Part shown: positions 6,740 to 13,605 of the stretch, piece by piece
Position numbering within the stretch: the stretch's first letter is position 1
Layout of the letters: every line of letters starts with the position of its first letter
Origin: Coriobacteriales bacterium
Lineage (GTDB): Bacteria > Actinomycetota > Coriobacteriia > Coriobacteriales > UBA8131
Assembly: GCA_031272005.1 (NCBI GenBank)
Contig: JAISUQ010000026.1
Location: forward strand, 1-17,009
DNA length: 17,009 nucleotides
Direction: 5' to 3'
Made by a program: the position numbers and the translations under genes
The notes under the pieces: model-generated
Told to the model about the DNA's origin: nothing
The model's database searches: none
Seen by the model: the letters and a program-made list of their open reading frames with translations, nothing else

Positions 6740-8310
6740 CAGCCATGCTCCTTCTTCCACCAGCTACGGAAACTCTGTTTGGGCGGCATGCGCAAATCGC
6801 GGGCGCGCGTCCAGTTGTGGGCTGGCCCGGGCAGGCGGCGCAGGTACTCGCGACCTGTAAGACGGCGAGCCACACCGGCCAGCTTGCCCAGCCGGCCGAA
6901 GCGGCGCCCCCGTGCCATCGCCCAGCCGGCCACACCCATCAAGAAGCGCTCCAGACCCAGGTGCTTGCGCTTGACCTCCTCCACGATGCGGTGGCGCAGG
7001 TGGACGAGGATGTCTGGGATGGGGATCTTGACCGGGCAGACCTCGGCGCAGGCGCCGCAGAGGGTGGAGGCAAAGGGCAGCGACTTATCCACCGCATCGT
7101 TGATGCCACGCAGCTGGGGTGAGAGGATAGCACCGATTGGCCCGGGGTAGACCGAGCCGTAGGCATGGCCACCCACCCGCTCATAGACCGGACAGCTGTG
7201 CATGCAGGCCGCACAGCGGATGCAGCGCAGGGCAGCCCGGCCTTCAGGGTCAGCCAGCACCCGGCTGCGGCCGTTGTCCAACAGCACCACGTGCACCTCC
7301 TGTGGCCCGTCACCAGGCGTGACGCCGGTCCACATCGAGGTGTAGGGGTTCATCCGCTCACCGGTGGAGGAGCGTGGCAGCAGTTGCAGCATCACTTCCA
7401 GATCCTCTACCGTGGGCACCAGCTTCTCGATGCCGGTGACCGAAATCAAGACATCCGGCAAGGTGAGGCACATCCGGCCGTTGCCTTCGCTTTCCACTAT
7501 CACCAGCGTGCCGGTATCCGCCACGCAGAAGTTGGCGCCCGAAATTGCTACTTTAGCTCGCAAAAACTTCTCACGCAGGTGGGCACGGGCAGCGGCGGCC
7601 AGATGGGCGGGTTCGTTATCCAGGTCCTCAGGCGCCGGCTTGCCATACAGCTTCATCTCCCGCAGGAAGATCTCGCGTACCTCGTCGCGGTTGCGATGGA
7701 TGGCCGGTACCAGGATATTCGATGGCCGGTCGTGGCCCAGCTGCACAATCAGCTCGGCTAAATCGGTCTCCCAGGCGGCGATGCCGGCAGCCTCCAGCGC
7801 CTCGTTCATCTCGATCTCCTGGGTGACCATGCTTTTGATCTTGACCACTTCGTCAACGTCTTGGGCCTTGACCAGCTCGATGATGATGCGGTTGGCTTCG
7901 TCAGCATCGGCTGCCCAATGCACCTGGGCGCCGTTGGCAATCAGGTTGGCCTCCAACTGCTCCAGATAGTAGTCCAGATGGCGTCCCAGCCTGTCCTTGA
8001 TCTGGGCGCCGGCCTGGCGCAGTTGCTCCCAGTTGGGCAACTCGGCGGCCACCTTGGCGCGTTTGGCGCGGATGGTATGGGTGGCGTGGCGCATATTGGC
8101 CCGCAGCGTCTGGTTGCCAATCAGCCTGGCGGCAGCCGCGGGGAAGGGCGGCGAATCAATCAGCCGGCCAGCTGGCGGGGCAGGGGTGCGACGCTGATGG
8201 GTGCTGGCGACCGTACCGGTGCCCACACCCAAACCAGCACCCGCGCCACCACCCGCGCCAGCGCTGCTCTCGTTGCCCAAGCCCTGCTCCTTGTCCCTGT
8301 TGTCGCTCAT
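6739..8310 (-). CDS. lutB: L-lactate utilisation iron-sulfur protein LutB
   Basis: A 523-aa LutB: an N-terminal LUD domain (about 65-330) fused to a ferredoxin-like domain. Fe-S motifs are visible: C363-x2-C366-x2-C369-x3-C373-P, and C418-x2-C421-x3-C425-P. The segment EISVTG-type core is represented by VLISVTGIEKLVPT (287-300), and EGNGRMCLTLP (275-285) is also typical. The start is ATG 8310, sharing its A with the lutA stop (TGATG). GGAG and a G run lie just upstream in lutA. Residues 1 to about 50 are unusual: residues 16-33 are almost wholly Gly and Ala, with a Pro/Arg-rich stretch after, so the protein is about 45 residues longer than typical LutB. This tail looks disordered and is probably lineage-specific. 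LutB is expected to pass electrons from lactate oxidation to an unidentified acceptor at the membrane. Confidence 0.96.
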   Translation of the reverse strand: MSDNRDKEQGLGNESSAGAGGGAGAGLGVGTGTVASTHQRRTPAPPAGRLIDSPPFPAAAARLIGNQTLRANMRHATHTIRAKRAKVAAELPNWEQLRQAGAQIKDRLGRHLDYYLEQLEANLIANGAQVHWAADADEANRIIIELVKAQDVDEVVKIKSMVTQEIEMNEALEAAGIAAWETDLAELIVQLGHDRPSNILVPAIHRNRDEVREIFLREMKLYGKPAPEDLDNEPAHLAAAARAHLREKFLRAKVAISGANFCVADTGTLVIVESEGNGRMCLTLPDVLISVTGIEKLVPTVEDLEVMLQLLPRSSTGERMNPYTSMWTGVTPGDGPQEVHVVLLDNGRSRVLADPEGRAALRCIRCAACMHSCPVYERVGGHAYGSVYPGPIGAILSPQLRGINDAVDKSLPFASTLCGACAEVCPVKIPIPDILVHLRHRIVEEVKRKHLGLERFLMGVAGWAMARGRRFGRLGKLAGVARRLTGREYLRRLPGPAHNWTRARDLRMPPKQSFRSWWKKEHG

Positions 8311-9071
8311 CACAATCCCCCCTCTCCACAAGCCAGTATCTCGGCCAGATGGATGGGTTTGAGGCTGCTGCCCGCCCGGTGCAGGACGCCACCGATGTTC
8401 AACAGGCAGGCGTTATCCAGCGACACCAGGTATTCGGCGCCCGTATCCACGGCATAACCGGCCTTGCAGCTGGCCATATCGGCCGAGACGTCCGGGTTCT
8501 TGACGCAGAAGGTGCCGCCAAAGCCACAGCACTGGTCAAAGCCCTCCAGCTCGATAAGCTCCAGCCCGCGCACTTTGCTCATCAGGCGCAAAGGCCGCTC
8601 GCCCAGCCTGGCGAAGCGCAGCGAGTGGCAGGTCAGATGGTAGGTCACCTTGTGCGCGAACACCGCGCCAACATCCTCCACCTCCAGTACATCGCAGAGA
8701 AACTCCGTCAACTCGTAACTGTGCCGCACCACATCATCCACGGCAGCGGCCAGGCCAGCGTCACCGCTTTGCGCCGCCAGCATCGGGTGTTGGTCGCGTA
8801 CCGCGGTCACACAGGAGCCGCTCGGCCCCACTATATACTCATAGCCGGAGAAGGCCTCCACATAGCTGCGCACGCAGCCCAGGCCCTCGCGGAAGTAGCC
8901 GGTGTTGGTGAACATCTGCCCGCAGCAACTCTGCTCCACCGGAAACTCCACCGTACAGCCCAGCCGCTCCAGCAGCTGCACCGTGGCGATGACCGTCTCG
9001 GGGAACATCACGTCGTTGATGCAGGTGGCAAAGATGGCCACCTTGGGGGTGATCTTCGGTTTGTCTGGCAT
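8310..9071 (-). CDS. lutA: L-lactate utilisation protein LutA (CCG-domain Fe-S subunit)
   Basis: A 253-aa protein with two cysteine-rich CCG domains, like LutA and the heterodisulfide-reductase/GlpC group. First domain: C17, the CCG at 49-51, and C87. Second domain: C148, the CCG at 181-183, and C222; C189 is additional. These hold non-cubane or [4Fe-4S] clusters in relatives. The length is normal for LutA. The ATG at 9071 begins 6 nt after the aldA stop and has no clear Shine-Dalgarno (gatccgcc precedes it). I infer translation coupled to aldA. With LutB and LutC it should form the cytoplasmic L-lactate dehydrogenase complex. CCG proteins also occur in glycolate oxidases (GlcF), but the full LutABC set makes lactate the best substrate call. 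Confidence 0.95.
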   Translation of the reverse strand: MPDKPKITPKVAIFATCINDVMFPETVIATVQLLERLGCTVEFPVEQSCCGQMFTNTGYFREGLGCVRSYVEAFSGYEYIVGPSGSCVTAVRDQHPMLAAQSGDAGLAAAVDDVVRHSYELTEFLCDVLEVEDVGAVFAHKVTYHLTCHSLRFARLGERPLRLMSKVRGLELIELEGFDQCCGFGGTFCVKNPDVSADMASCKAGYAVDTGAEYLVSLDNACLLNIGGVLHRAGSSLKPIHLAEILACGEGGL

Positions 9072-9077
9072 GGCGGA

Positions 9078-10535
9078 TCAGTACCGCAGATAGGTGACCT
9101 GGGACTGGAGGTACTCGTAGAGGCCATGCTTGCCGTCTGCGCCGCCGATGCCGCTCTTGCGCCAACCGGCGTGGAAGCCCTGCAGCCCCTCGAAGTGCTC
9201 ACGGTTGACATAGGTCTCACCAAAGTTGAGGTCCTTGATGGCCTGCATCACGGTCGAGACATTGGTGGAGAAGACCGAGGAGGTCAGGCCGTATTCGCAG
9301 TCGTTGGCGGCCGCGATGACGGCGTCGTAGTCGCTCCACTTCAGTACCGGCAGCACCGGGCCGAAGATCTCCTTCTGGACGATCTCGGAGTCCTGCGCCA
9401 CACCGGTGAGGATGGTGGGCTGGTAGAAGTAGCCGGTGCCCTTATCCGCCACCGCACCACCGGTGACGACCTCGGCACCGGCTGCCACCGCCCGCTCGGT
9501 GATGGCTTTGATCTTATCCAGCTGATCGGCCGAGACCTGGGAGCTGTAGACGCTGTCTGCCGCATAGGGGTCGCCATAGGCCGTGGCATCGAAGTTGGCC
9601 TTGAGCTTGGTGAGGAACTCGTCATAGACGCTCTCGTGCACGTAAGCCCGCTCTGCGCAGTTGCAGACCTGGCCGGAGAAGATCAGGCGGGAGGCGGCGA
9701 TGCGATCGACCGCCAGGTCGATGTCGGCATCCGCAAAGACCAGCGCCGGCGCCTTGCCGCCCAGCTCCAGAGAGGTCTTCATGACCTTCTCCGCGCTGTC
9801 CTTGATGATCTCGATGCCGGCTTCCACGCTGCCGGTGAGCGAGACCATCTGGATGGCCGGATGTTTGGTGATGGCCGAGCCCACTGTGGCGCCGCCGCCG
9901 GTGACGAAGTTCAGCACGCCTTTGGGCAGCTCCGGGATGTTTTGGGCAATCAGCTCGGCGAAGCGCAGGGTGGTCAGCGGGGTCACCGAGGAGGGCTTGA
10001 TGACTATCGGGCAGCCGGTGAGGATGGCCGGTGCCACCTTGCGGGCCATGACAAAGAAGGGGAAGTTCCAGGGGCAGATGCCGCCGACCACGCCGATTGG
10101 CTTGTAGCTGAGCCAGATGTTCTCGTTGGAGGTGCCATCGTCGCGGGCGGAGGAGGAGTTGATGACCTCGCCCTCGTAGATATTCGCCCAACCGGCATAG
10201 TAGTCGAAGTAGCTGGCCGTAAAGCCGATCTCCACTCCGGCCAACCCGGCAATCTTGGCCTGCTCGGCAATCAGCAGATCGGTGAGCTCGGCCTGGTTAT
10301 CCCGGATGATCTGGGCGAACTGCTTGAGGTAGCCGGCGCGGGTCTCGGCTGGCAGCTTCGGCCAGCTGGTCTTGTAGGCCGCTGCTGCCGCCTCGATGGC
10401 CGCATTGGCATCCTCGGCGTTGCCCTTCGGTGCCTGACCGATGGTCTCCAACTTATAGGGATTCTCAACATCGAACCACTCGCCGGTGGAAGCGCCAACG
10501 AGCTCGCCATTGATGTATTGCTTGAGTTGTGCCAT
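9078..10535 (-). CDS. aldA: Lactaldehyde/glycolaldehyde dehydrogenase AldA
   Basis: A 485-aa NAD-dependent aldehyde dehydrogenase oxidising L-lactaldehyde to L-lactate, and probably glycolaldehyde to glycolate. Visible: PWNF (N157), the cofactor lysine K180 in VIKPS, the general base E257 in LELGGK, the nucleophile C291 in SGQVCNCAERAYV, and EIFGPV (389-394). The C-terminal block, with FGETYVNREHFEG then GFHAGWRKSGIGGADGKHGL, is strikingly like E. coli AldA as I remember it; this is the basis for the specific name. ATG 10535 is preceded by AGGA 7 nt upstream, and the open frame beyond it (to 10589) is unlike the family. It is the first gene of the aldA-lutABC operon. A membrane-linked alternative such as betaine-aldehyde dehydrogenase is less likely given the VCNC motif and the Lut neighbours. 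Confidence 0.93.
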   Translation of the reverse strand: MAQLKQYINGELVGASTGEWFDVENPYKLETIGQAPKGNAEDANAAIEAAAAAYKTSWPKLPAETRAGYLKQFAQIIRDNQAELTDLLIAEQAKIAGLAGVEIGFTASYFDYYAGWANIYEGEVINSSSARDDGTSNENIWLSYKPIGVVGGICPWNFPFFVMARKVAPAILTGCPIVIKPSSVTPLTTLRFAELIAQNIPELPKGVLNFVTGGGATVGSAITKHPAIQMVSLTGSVEAGIEIIKDSAEKVMKTSLELGGKAPALVFADADIDLAVDRIAASRLIFSGQVCNCAERAYVHESVYDEFLTKLKANFDATAYGDPYAADSVYSSQVSADQLDKIKAITERAVAAGAEVVTGGAVADKGTGYFYQPTILTGVAQDSEIVQKEIFGPVLPVLKWSDYDAVIAAANDCEYGLTSSVFSTNVSTVMQAIKDLNFGETYVNREHFEGLQGFHAGWRKSGIGGADGKHGLYEYLQSQVTYLRY

Positions 10536-10562
10536 GGAGGTTTCCTTTCTCGGAAGCTGGCC

Positions 10563-10591
10563 AATAGAAGTATGATGCCAGACTACCACAA
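10563..10591 (-). promoter_or_regulatory. Candidate promoter of the aldA-lutABC operon
   Basis: On the minus strand: -35 TTGTGG (10591-10586), 17-bp spacer, -10 TCTATT (10568-10563), giving a leader of about 20 nt to ATG 10535. The hexamers are only moderate. The 177-bp gap between the aldo/keto reductase stop and aldA (10536-10712) otherwise holds imperfect repeats (GCCTG at 10662-10658 and CAGGC at 10645-10641 as stem arms) but no clear terminator or regulator site. Confidence 0.35.
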
Positions 10592-10712
10592 ACGGCGTCT
10601 GCGCTGTCGGGTCATCTGTAGAGGTTTTTATGCCGGTATCGTTGCCGCCTGGCTCCGCTGTAATCAGGCCGGATGCTGCAAGCCGGTCGTGGAGTGACTT
10701 CGGCGGGCTTGG

Positions 10713-11846
10713 TCATTTGCGTCGAAAGCCGACGACGTCAAAACCCAGGGCTTCGTGGGCTTCCTCGAGCAGGCTGCTGATGGGCAGCTGCTGGGGGCAG
10801 AGGGCTTCGCAGGCGCCGCAGCTGATGCATCTGTCGGCGCCGTGGCCCTCCGCCACCAGGCCGCCGCTGTAGGCCAGCTTGTCGACAAAATGCCCCTGTG
10901 AGAGCTTGTTGTTGTTGTACATCCGGAAGATGTGCGGGATGTCCACACCCTGGGGGCAGGGCAGGCAGTAACCGCAGCCGGTGCAGCCGATACTGTCCTG
11001 CTCCTCAAAGGCGGCCCGCAGCTGGCCGATGAAATCCTGCTCGGCCTCGCTCAGGATGCCGGCCTGGGCATTCTCAAAAATCCGCAGGTTCTCCTGCAGC
11101 TGACCCAGTGTGGATGTGCCGGAGAGAATCAGCGTCACCTCCGGCTTGTCGAACAGCCAGCGAAAACACCAGTCGGCCAGGGAGCGCTGTTCGGGGTGGG
11201 CGGCTATCAGCTTGCCAACTGCGGGCGGCATGTTCTTGATCAGGTTGCCACCGCGCAAAGGCTCCATGACCACCATCGCCAGGCCGGCGGCTGCGCCATA
11301 AAGCAGACCCTCGGTGCCAATCTGCACCTGCTCATCGAGGATGTTCAGCTGGATCTGGGCCATGTCCCAGCTGCAGGCGTCCACGGCCGTCTTGAAGGCC
11401 GTCAGCGTGTTGTGCATCGAAAAACCGCGATAGCGGACCTTACCCTTGGCCACCATCTCGTCCAGAAACCCAAAGCCGTCATAGTCCAGCACCCGGCGCC
11501 AGTTCTGGTCGTAGAGGTTGTGCAGCAGGTAGACGTCAAAATGGTCGGTACCCAGGCGCAGCAGCTGCTCATCCAGAAAACGCTCCCAGTCCGAGTGCTT
11601 TTCAATGCCCCAGGTGTTGGACTTGGTGACCAGGTTGATGCGCTCACGATAGCCGTTGCGCAGTGCCCGGGCCAGGATGGCCTCGCTGTTCTCGTAGACA
11701 TAGGCGGTATCGCAGTAGTTGACGCCGTGGTCGATGGCGTAGCGCACCATCGCAATCGCCTCATCCTCAGCCTCTGGAAAGCGCATGCAGCCCAGTCCAA
11801 AGCGCGAGACCGTCAGTGGTGTCTGCCCGAATTTGACGTATTGCAT
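10713..11846 (-). CDS. Aldo/keto reductase with C-terminal double [4Fe-4S] domain
   Basis: A 377-aa cytoplasmic oxidoreductase: an aldo/keto reductase TIM barrel (about 1-275) followed by a ferredoxin-like tail. The AKR tetrad is present: D46, Y51 (DTAYVYENSE), K75 (VTKS) and H109 (LLHN). The tail has C288-x2-C291-x2-C294-x2-C297-P and C340-x2-C343-x2-C346-x3-C350-P, enough for two [4Fe-4S] clusters. This architecture is common in anaerobes, where ferredoxin-like electron transfer may replace or supplement NADPH. The substrate is unknown. It reads in the same direction as cysK (103 bp upstream) and aldA (177 bp downstream), so it is probably its own unit. ATG 11846 follows GGGGA with 7-nt spacing; that ribosome site lies inside an inverted repeat. 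Given the AldA/Lut neighbours, a role in lactaldehyde or other short-aldehyde metabolism is a guess. Confidence 0.93.
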   Translation of the reverse strand: MQYVKFGQTPLTVSRFGLGCMRFPEAEDEAIAMVRYAIDHGVNYCDTAYVYENSEAILARALRNGYRERINLVTKSNTWGIEKHSDWERFLDEQLLRLGTDHFDVYLLHNLYDQNWRRVLDYDGFGFLDEMVAKGKVRYRGFSMHNTLTAFKTAVDACSWDMAQIQLNILDEQVQIGTEGLLYGAAAGLAMVVMEPLRGGNLIKNMPPAVGKLIAAHPEQRSLADWCFRWLFDKPEVTLILSGTSTLGQLQENLRIFENAQAGILSEAEQDFIGQLRAAFEEQDSIGCTGCGYCLPCPQGVDIPHIFRMYNNNKLSQGHFVDKLAYSGGLVAEGHGADRCISCGACEALCPQQLPISSLLEEAHEALGFDVVGFRRK

Positions 11847-11850
11847 GATA

Positions 11851-11885
11851 AATCCCCGCCACCTTTCTGGTTGATGACGGGGATT
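11851..11885 (-). promoter_or_regulatory. Inverted repeat covering the aldo/keto reductase ribosome site
   Basis: AATCCCCG (11885-11878 on the minus strand) and CGGGGATT (11858-11851) are perfect 8-bp inverted arms, 19 nt apart. The second arm contains the GGGGA ribosome site, 4 nt before ATG 11846. In an mRNA read from upstream the hairpin would hide the ribosome site. As DNA it could be an operator. A TAGAAT (11891-11886) abuts the outer arm and resembles a -10 but has no -35. If transcription began there, most of the outer arm would be lost. Confidence 0.45.
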
Positions 11886-11949
11886 ATTCTACCGCTTCAG
11901 CGTGGCTGGTGGGCGCAGACAAGCCCTTCGATACCGGCGTCAGCTGGCC

Positions 11950-12882
11950 TCAGTCGGCGAACAGGGCGGTGGAGAGGTAGCGCTCGCCAGTGTCGGGCAG
12001 GATGGCGACGATCTTCTTGCCCTTGTTCTCCGGGCGCTTGGCCAACTGGGTAGCCGCCCACAGCGCGGCACCGGAGGAAATGCCGACCAGGATGCCGTCG
12101 GTGGTGGCCAGGGCGCGGCCGGTGGCGAAGGCATCGTCATTCTCCACGGTGATGATCTCATCGTAGATGCCGGTGTTCAAGACATCCGGTACGAAACCGG
12201 CACCGATGCCCTGGATCTTGTGCGGGCCGGGGGTGCCCTTGGAGAGTACCGGTGAGGCGGCCGGCTCCACGGCTACCACGTAGACGTCGTCCTTCTTGGA
12301 TTTGAGGTACTCACCGGCGCCGGTGATGGTGCCGCCGGTGCCGATGCCGGAGACGAAGATGTCCACATCGCCGTCTGTGGCCTCCCAGATTTCCGGACCG
12401 GTGGTCGCCTTGTGGATGGCCGGGTTGGCCGGGTTGACGAACTGGCCGGGGATCACGGCCTTGTCGCCGTACTCCTCCTTCAGCTCGCTGGCCCGCTCGA
12501 TGGCGCCCTTCATGCCCTTGGCACCGTCGGTCAGCACCAGCTCGGCGCCGTAGGCGTGCAGCAGGTTGCGGCGCTCGATGCTCATGGTGTCGGGCATGGT
12601 CAGAATCAGCTTGTAGCCGCGGGCGGCGGCGATGGCGGCCAGGCCGATGCCGGTGTTGCCGCTGGTGGGCTCAATCAGCACGGTGCCCGGGCCGATCTTG
12701 CCGGACTTCTCGGCATCGTCGATCATCGCCACGGCGATACGGTCTTTGACCGAGCCGGCCGGGTTGAAGCTCTCCAGCTTGCCGATGATGGTAGCGTCCA
12801 GCTCGTTGGCGGTGTTGTAGTTGGTCAGCTCGACCAGCGGGGTGTTGCCGACCAGCTCGCTGATGTTCTTGTAGACTGGCAT
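11950..12882 (-). CDS. cysK: Cysteine synthase A (O-acetylserine sulfhydrylase)
   Basis: A 310-aa PLP enzyme making L-cysteine from O-acetylserine and sulfide in the cytoplasm. Visible: NTPLVEL (13-19), PLP lysine K46 in NPAGSVKDR, the substrate loop TSGNTG (73-78), the PLP-phosphate loop GIGTGGTITG (near 180-190), the GISSGAA segment, and LPDTGERYLST near the C-terminus. Length is typical of CysK. The ATG at 12882 has AGGAGAGGAAGG ending 5 nt upstream. No cysE or sulfate-reduction genes are in the window. The Rrf2-family gene on the same strand immediately upstream is a probable regulator of, and perhaps physical partner for, CysK. CysK has its own strong promoter in the gap. A cysteine desulfhydrase or cystathionine synthase identity is less likely from these motifs. 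Confidence 0.97.
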   Translation of the reverse strand: MPVYKNISELVGNTPLVELTNYNTANELDATIIGKLESFNPAGSVKDRIAVAMIDDAEKSGKIGPGTVLIEPTSGNTGIGLAAIAAARGYKLILTMPDTMSIERRNLLHAYGAELVLTDGAKGMKGAIERASELKEEYGDKAVIPGQFVNPANPAIHKATTGPEIWEATDGDVDIFVSGIGTGGTITGAGEYLKSKKDDVYVVAVEPAASPVLSKGTPGPHKIQGIGAGFVPDVLNTGIYDEIITVENDDAFATGRALATTDGILVGISSGAALWAATQLAKRPENKGKKIVAILPDTGERYLSTALFAD

Positions 12883-12900
12883 TTGGACCTTCCTCTCCTA

Positions 12901-12950
12901 CGGGTGTTAATATTGAGCAAATTTATAAGATTAGTAGAGTATATTACCCG
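12901..12950. promoter_or_regulatory. Imperfect dyad over the cysK promoter -10
   Basis: CGGG-TGT-TAATAT (12901-12913) and ATATTACCCG (12941-12950) are inverted copies, the first carrying three extra bases. The region between is nearly all A/T. The right arm overlaps the cysK -10 (12943-12938). It is a candidate operator for the neighbouring Rrf2 regulator, or a leader hairpin. Binding is inferred from position only. Confidence 0.3.
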
Positions 12951-12966
12951 AAGCAGTGCTATGCAA
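12938..12966 (-). promoter_or_regulatory. Promoter of cysK
   Basis: On the minus strand: -35 TTGCAT (12966-12961), exactly 17 bp (12960-12944), -10 TATACT (12943-12938, five of six consensus bases). The start would be near 12931, with a leader of about 49 nt to ATG 12882. This is the best promoter in the window besides that of tRNA-Asp. Confidence 0.7.
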
Positions 12967-13019
12967 GCGTTTTTTTACGGGGAGTTTTGCGGTTGTTTTC
13001 CCGTTCGGTTGTTCGGCTG

Positions 13020-13460
13020 CTAAATCACGAAATCCCAGATGTCGCTCTCGCGGTGGCTGTCCAGGATGTCCTGCAGGCTGAGGTTGTCCAGGTACTCAGC
13101 CATCACATCCTCCAGGCCGCTCCAGACATCGCCGCACATCACTGCCACCCTGCGATCGCTGCCCGCCTCGCCGGCGTTCTCCGGCTCGTCGACCGGTGCC
13201 AGCCCGCCTTCGGTGGTGCGCAGGATGTCGCCCACCGAGTACTTGCTGGCCGGGCGATTGAGCTGGTAGCCGCCTTGATAGCCGCGGGCGGTGGTGAAGA
13301 AGTCGGCCTTGTTCAGCAGCACCATGATCTGCTCCAGATAGGTTTTGGAGATACCCTGGCGATCGGCTACCTCGCGCAGCCGGATGAAGCCATCGTTGGC
13401 ATGGACGGCAAAATCCAGCATCACCTTCAACGCATATTGACCCTTAGTGGAAACCTTCAT
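13020..13460 (-). CDS. Rrf2-family transcriptional regulator, CymR-like
   Basis: A 146-aa DNA-binding protein: MKVSTKGQYALKVMLDFA start, winged helix-turn-helix (about 26-60, with VADRQGISKTYLEQIMVLL), the GGYQL wing (63-67), and a dimerisation helix (about 112-135). It has a single cysteine (C109), so the three-cysteine Fe-S site of IscR or NsrR is absent. The last residues are DIWDFVI. As I recall, Bacillus CymR also ends in Ile after aromatic residues and binds CysK; serine acetyltransferase inserts a C-terminal Ile in the CysK active site. Adjacency to cysK and the Ile end make a cysteine-responsive, CysK-partnered repressor the best hypothesis. The ATG at 13460 has AGAGGTG 5 nt upstream. 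It is divergent from the LuxR-type gene. The specific CymR assignment is inferred; family membership is firm. Confidence 0.93.
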   Translation of the reverse strand: MKVSTKGQYALKVMLDFAVHANDGFIRLREVADRQGISKTYLEQIMVLLNKADFFTTARGYQGGYQLNRPASKYSVGDILRTTEGGLAPVDEPENAGEAGSDRRVAVMCGDVWSGLEDVMAEYLDNLSLQDILDSHRESDIWDFVI

Positions 13461-13500
13461 GCGACACCTCTTTTCATATCATGCATATAAGTTTACCCGA
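13461..13500. promoter_or_regulatory. AT-rich upstream region of the Rrf2 gene
   Basis: The 145-bp divergent gap to the LuxR-type gene begins with an AT-rich block holding ATAT-N5-ATAT (13476-13488) around an ATGCAT palindrome (13481-13486). It is a possible autoregulatory site. No convincing -35/-10 pair for the minus strand was found. Confidence 0.25.
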
Positions 13501-13570
13501 AAACCAGTTTTTTCGTGCGGTATTCGCTGTCCTGTGGCCTCATTGGCCTATTACCTGCCGTTGTGGCTCG

Positions 13571-13579
13571 TGGTATCCT
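13571..13579 (+). promoter_or_regulatory. Possible extended -10 promoter of the LuxR-type gene
   Basis: TG-G-TATCCT at 13571-13579 is an extended -10. A poor -35, TTACCT (13551-13556), lies at the correct 17-bp distance. The start near 13586 would leave a leader of about 20 nt before the TTG start at 13606, consistent with choosing that start over the ATG at 13447. Confidence 0.4.
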
Positions 13580-13605
13580 TGCTCTGGGACACAAAGGAGG
13601 AAAGC

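Noticed and set aside
8349..10697. 782-aa plus-strand open frame across lutA and aldA
   Set aside because: It is antisense to two genes with clear family motifs; long antisense frames are expected from strong GC third-position bias. No recognisable domain is present and it lacks a sensible composition (His/Gly/Asp/Val-rich).
12970..12977. T run after the Rrf2 gene as an intrinsic terminator
   Set aside because: On the minus strand it reads as A, and on the plus strand no stable hairpin precedes it; the ACGGG/CCCGT arms lie on the wrong side.
13447..13605. ATG start of the LuxR-type gene adding 53 residues
   Set aside because: It overlaps the Rrf2 coding start, has no ribosome site and would remove the promoter space; TTG 13606 has AAGGAGG 5 nt upstream.
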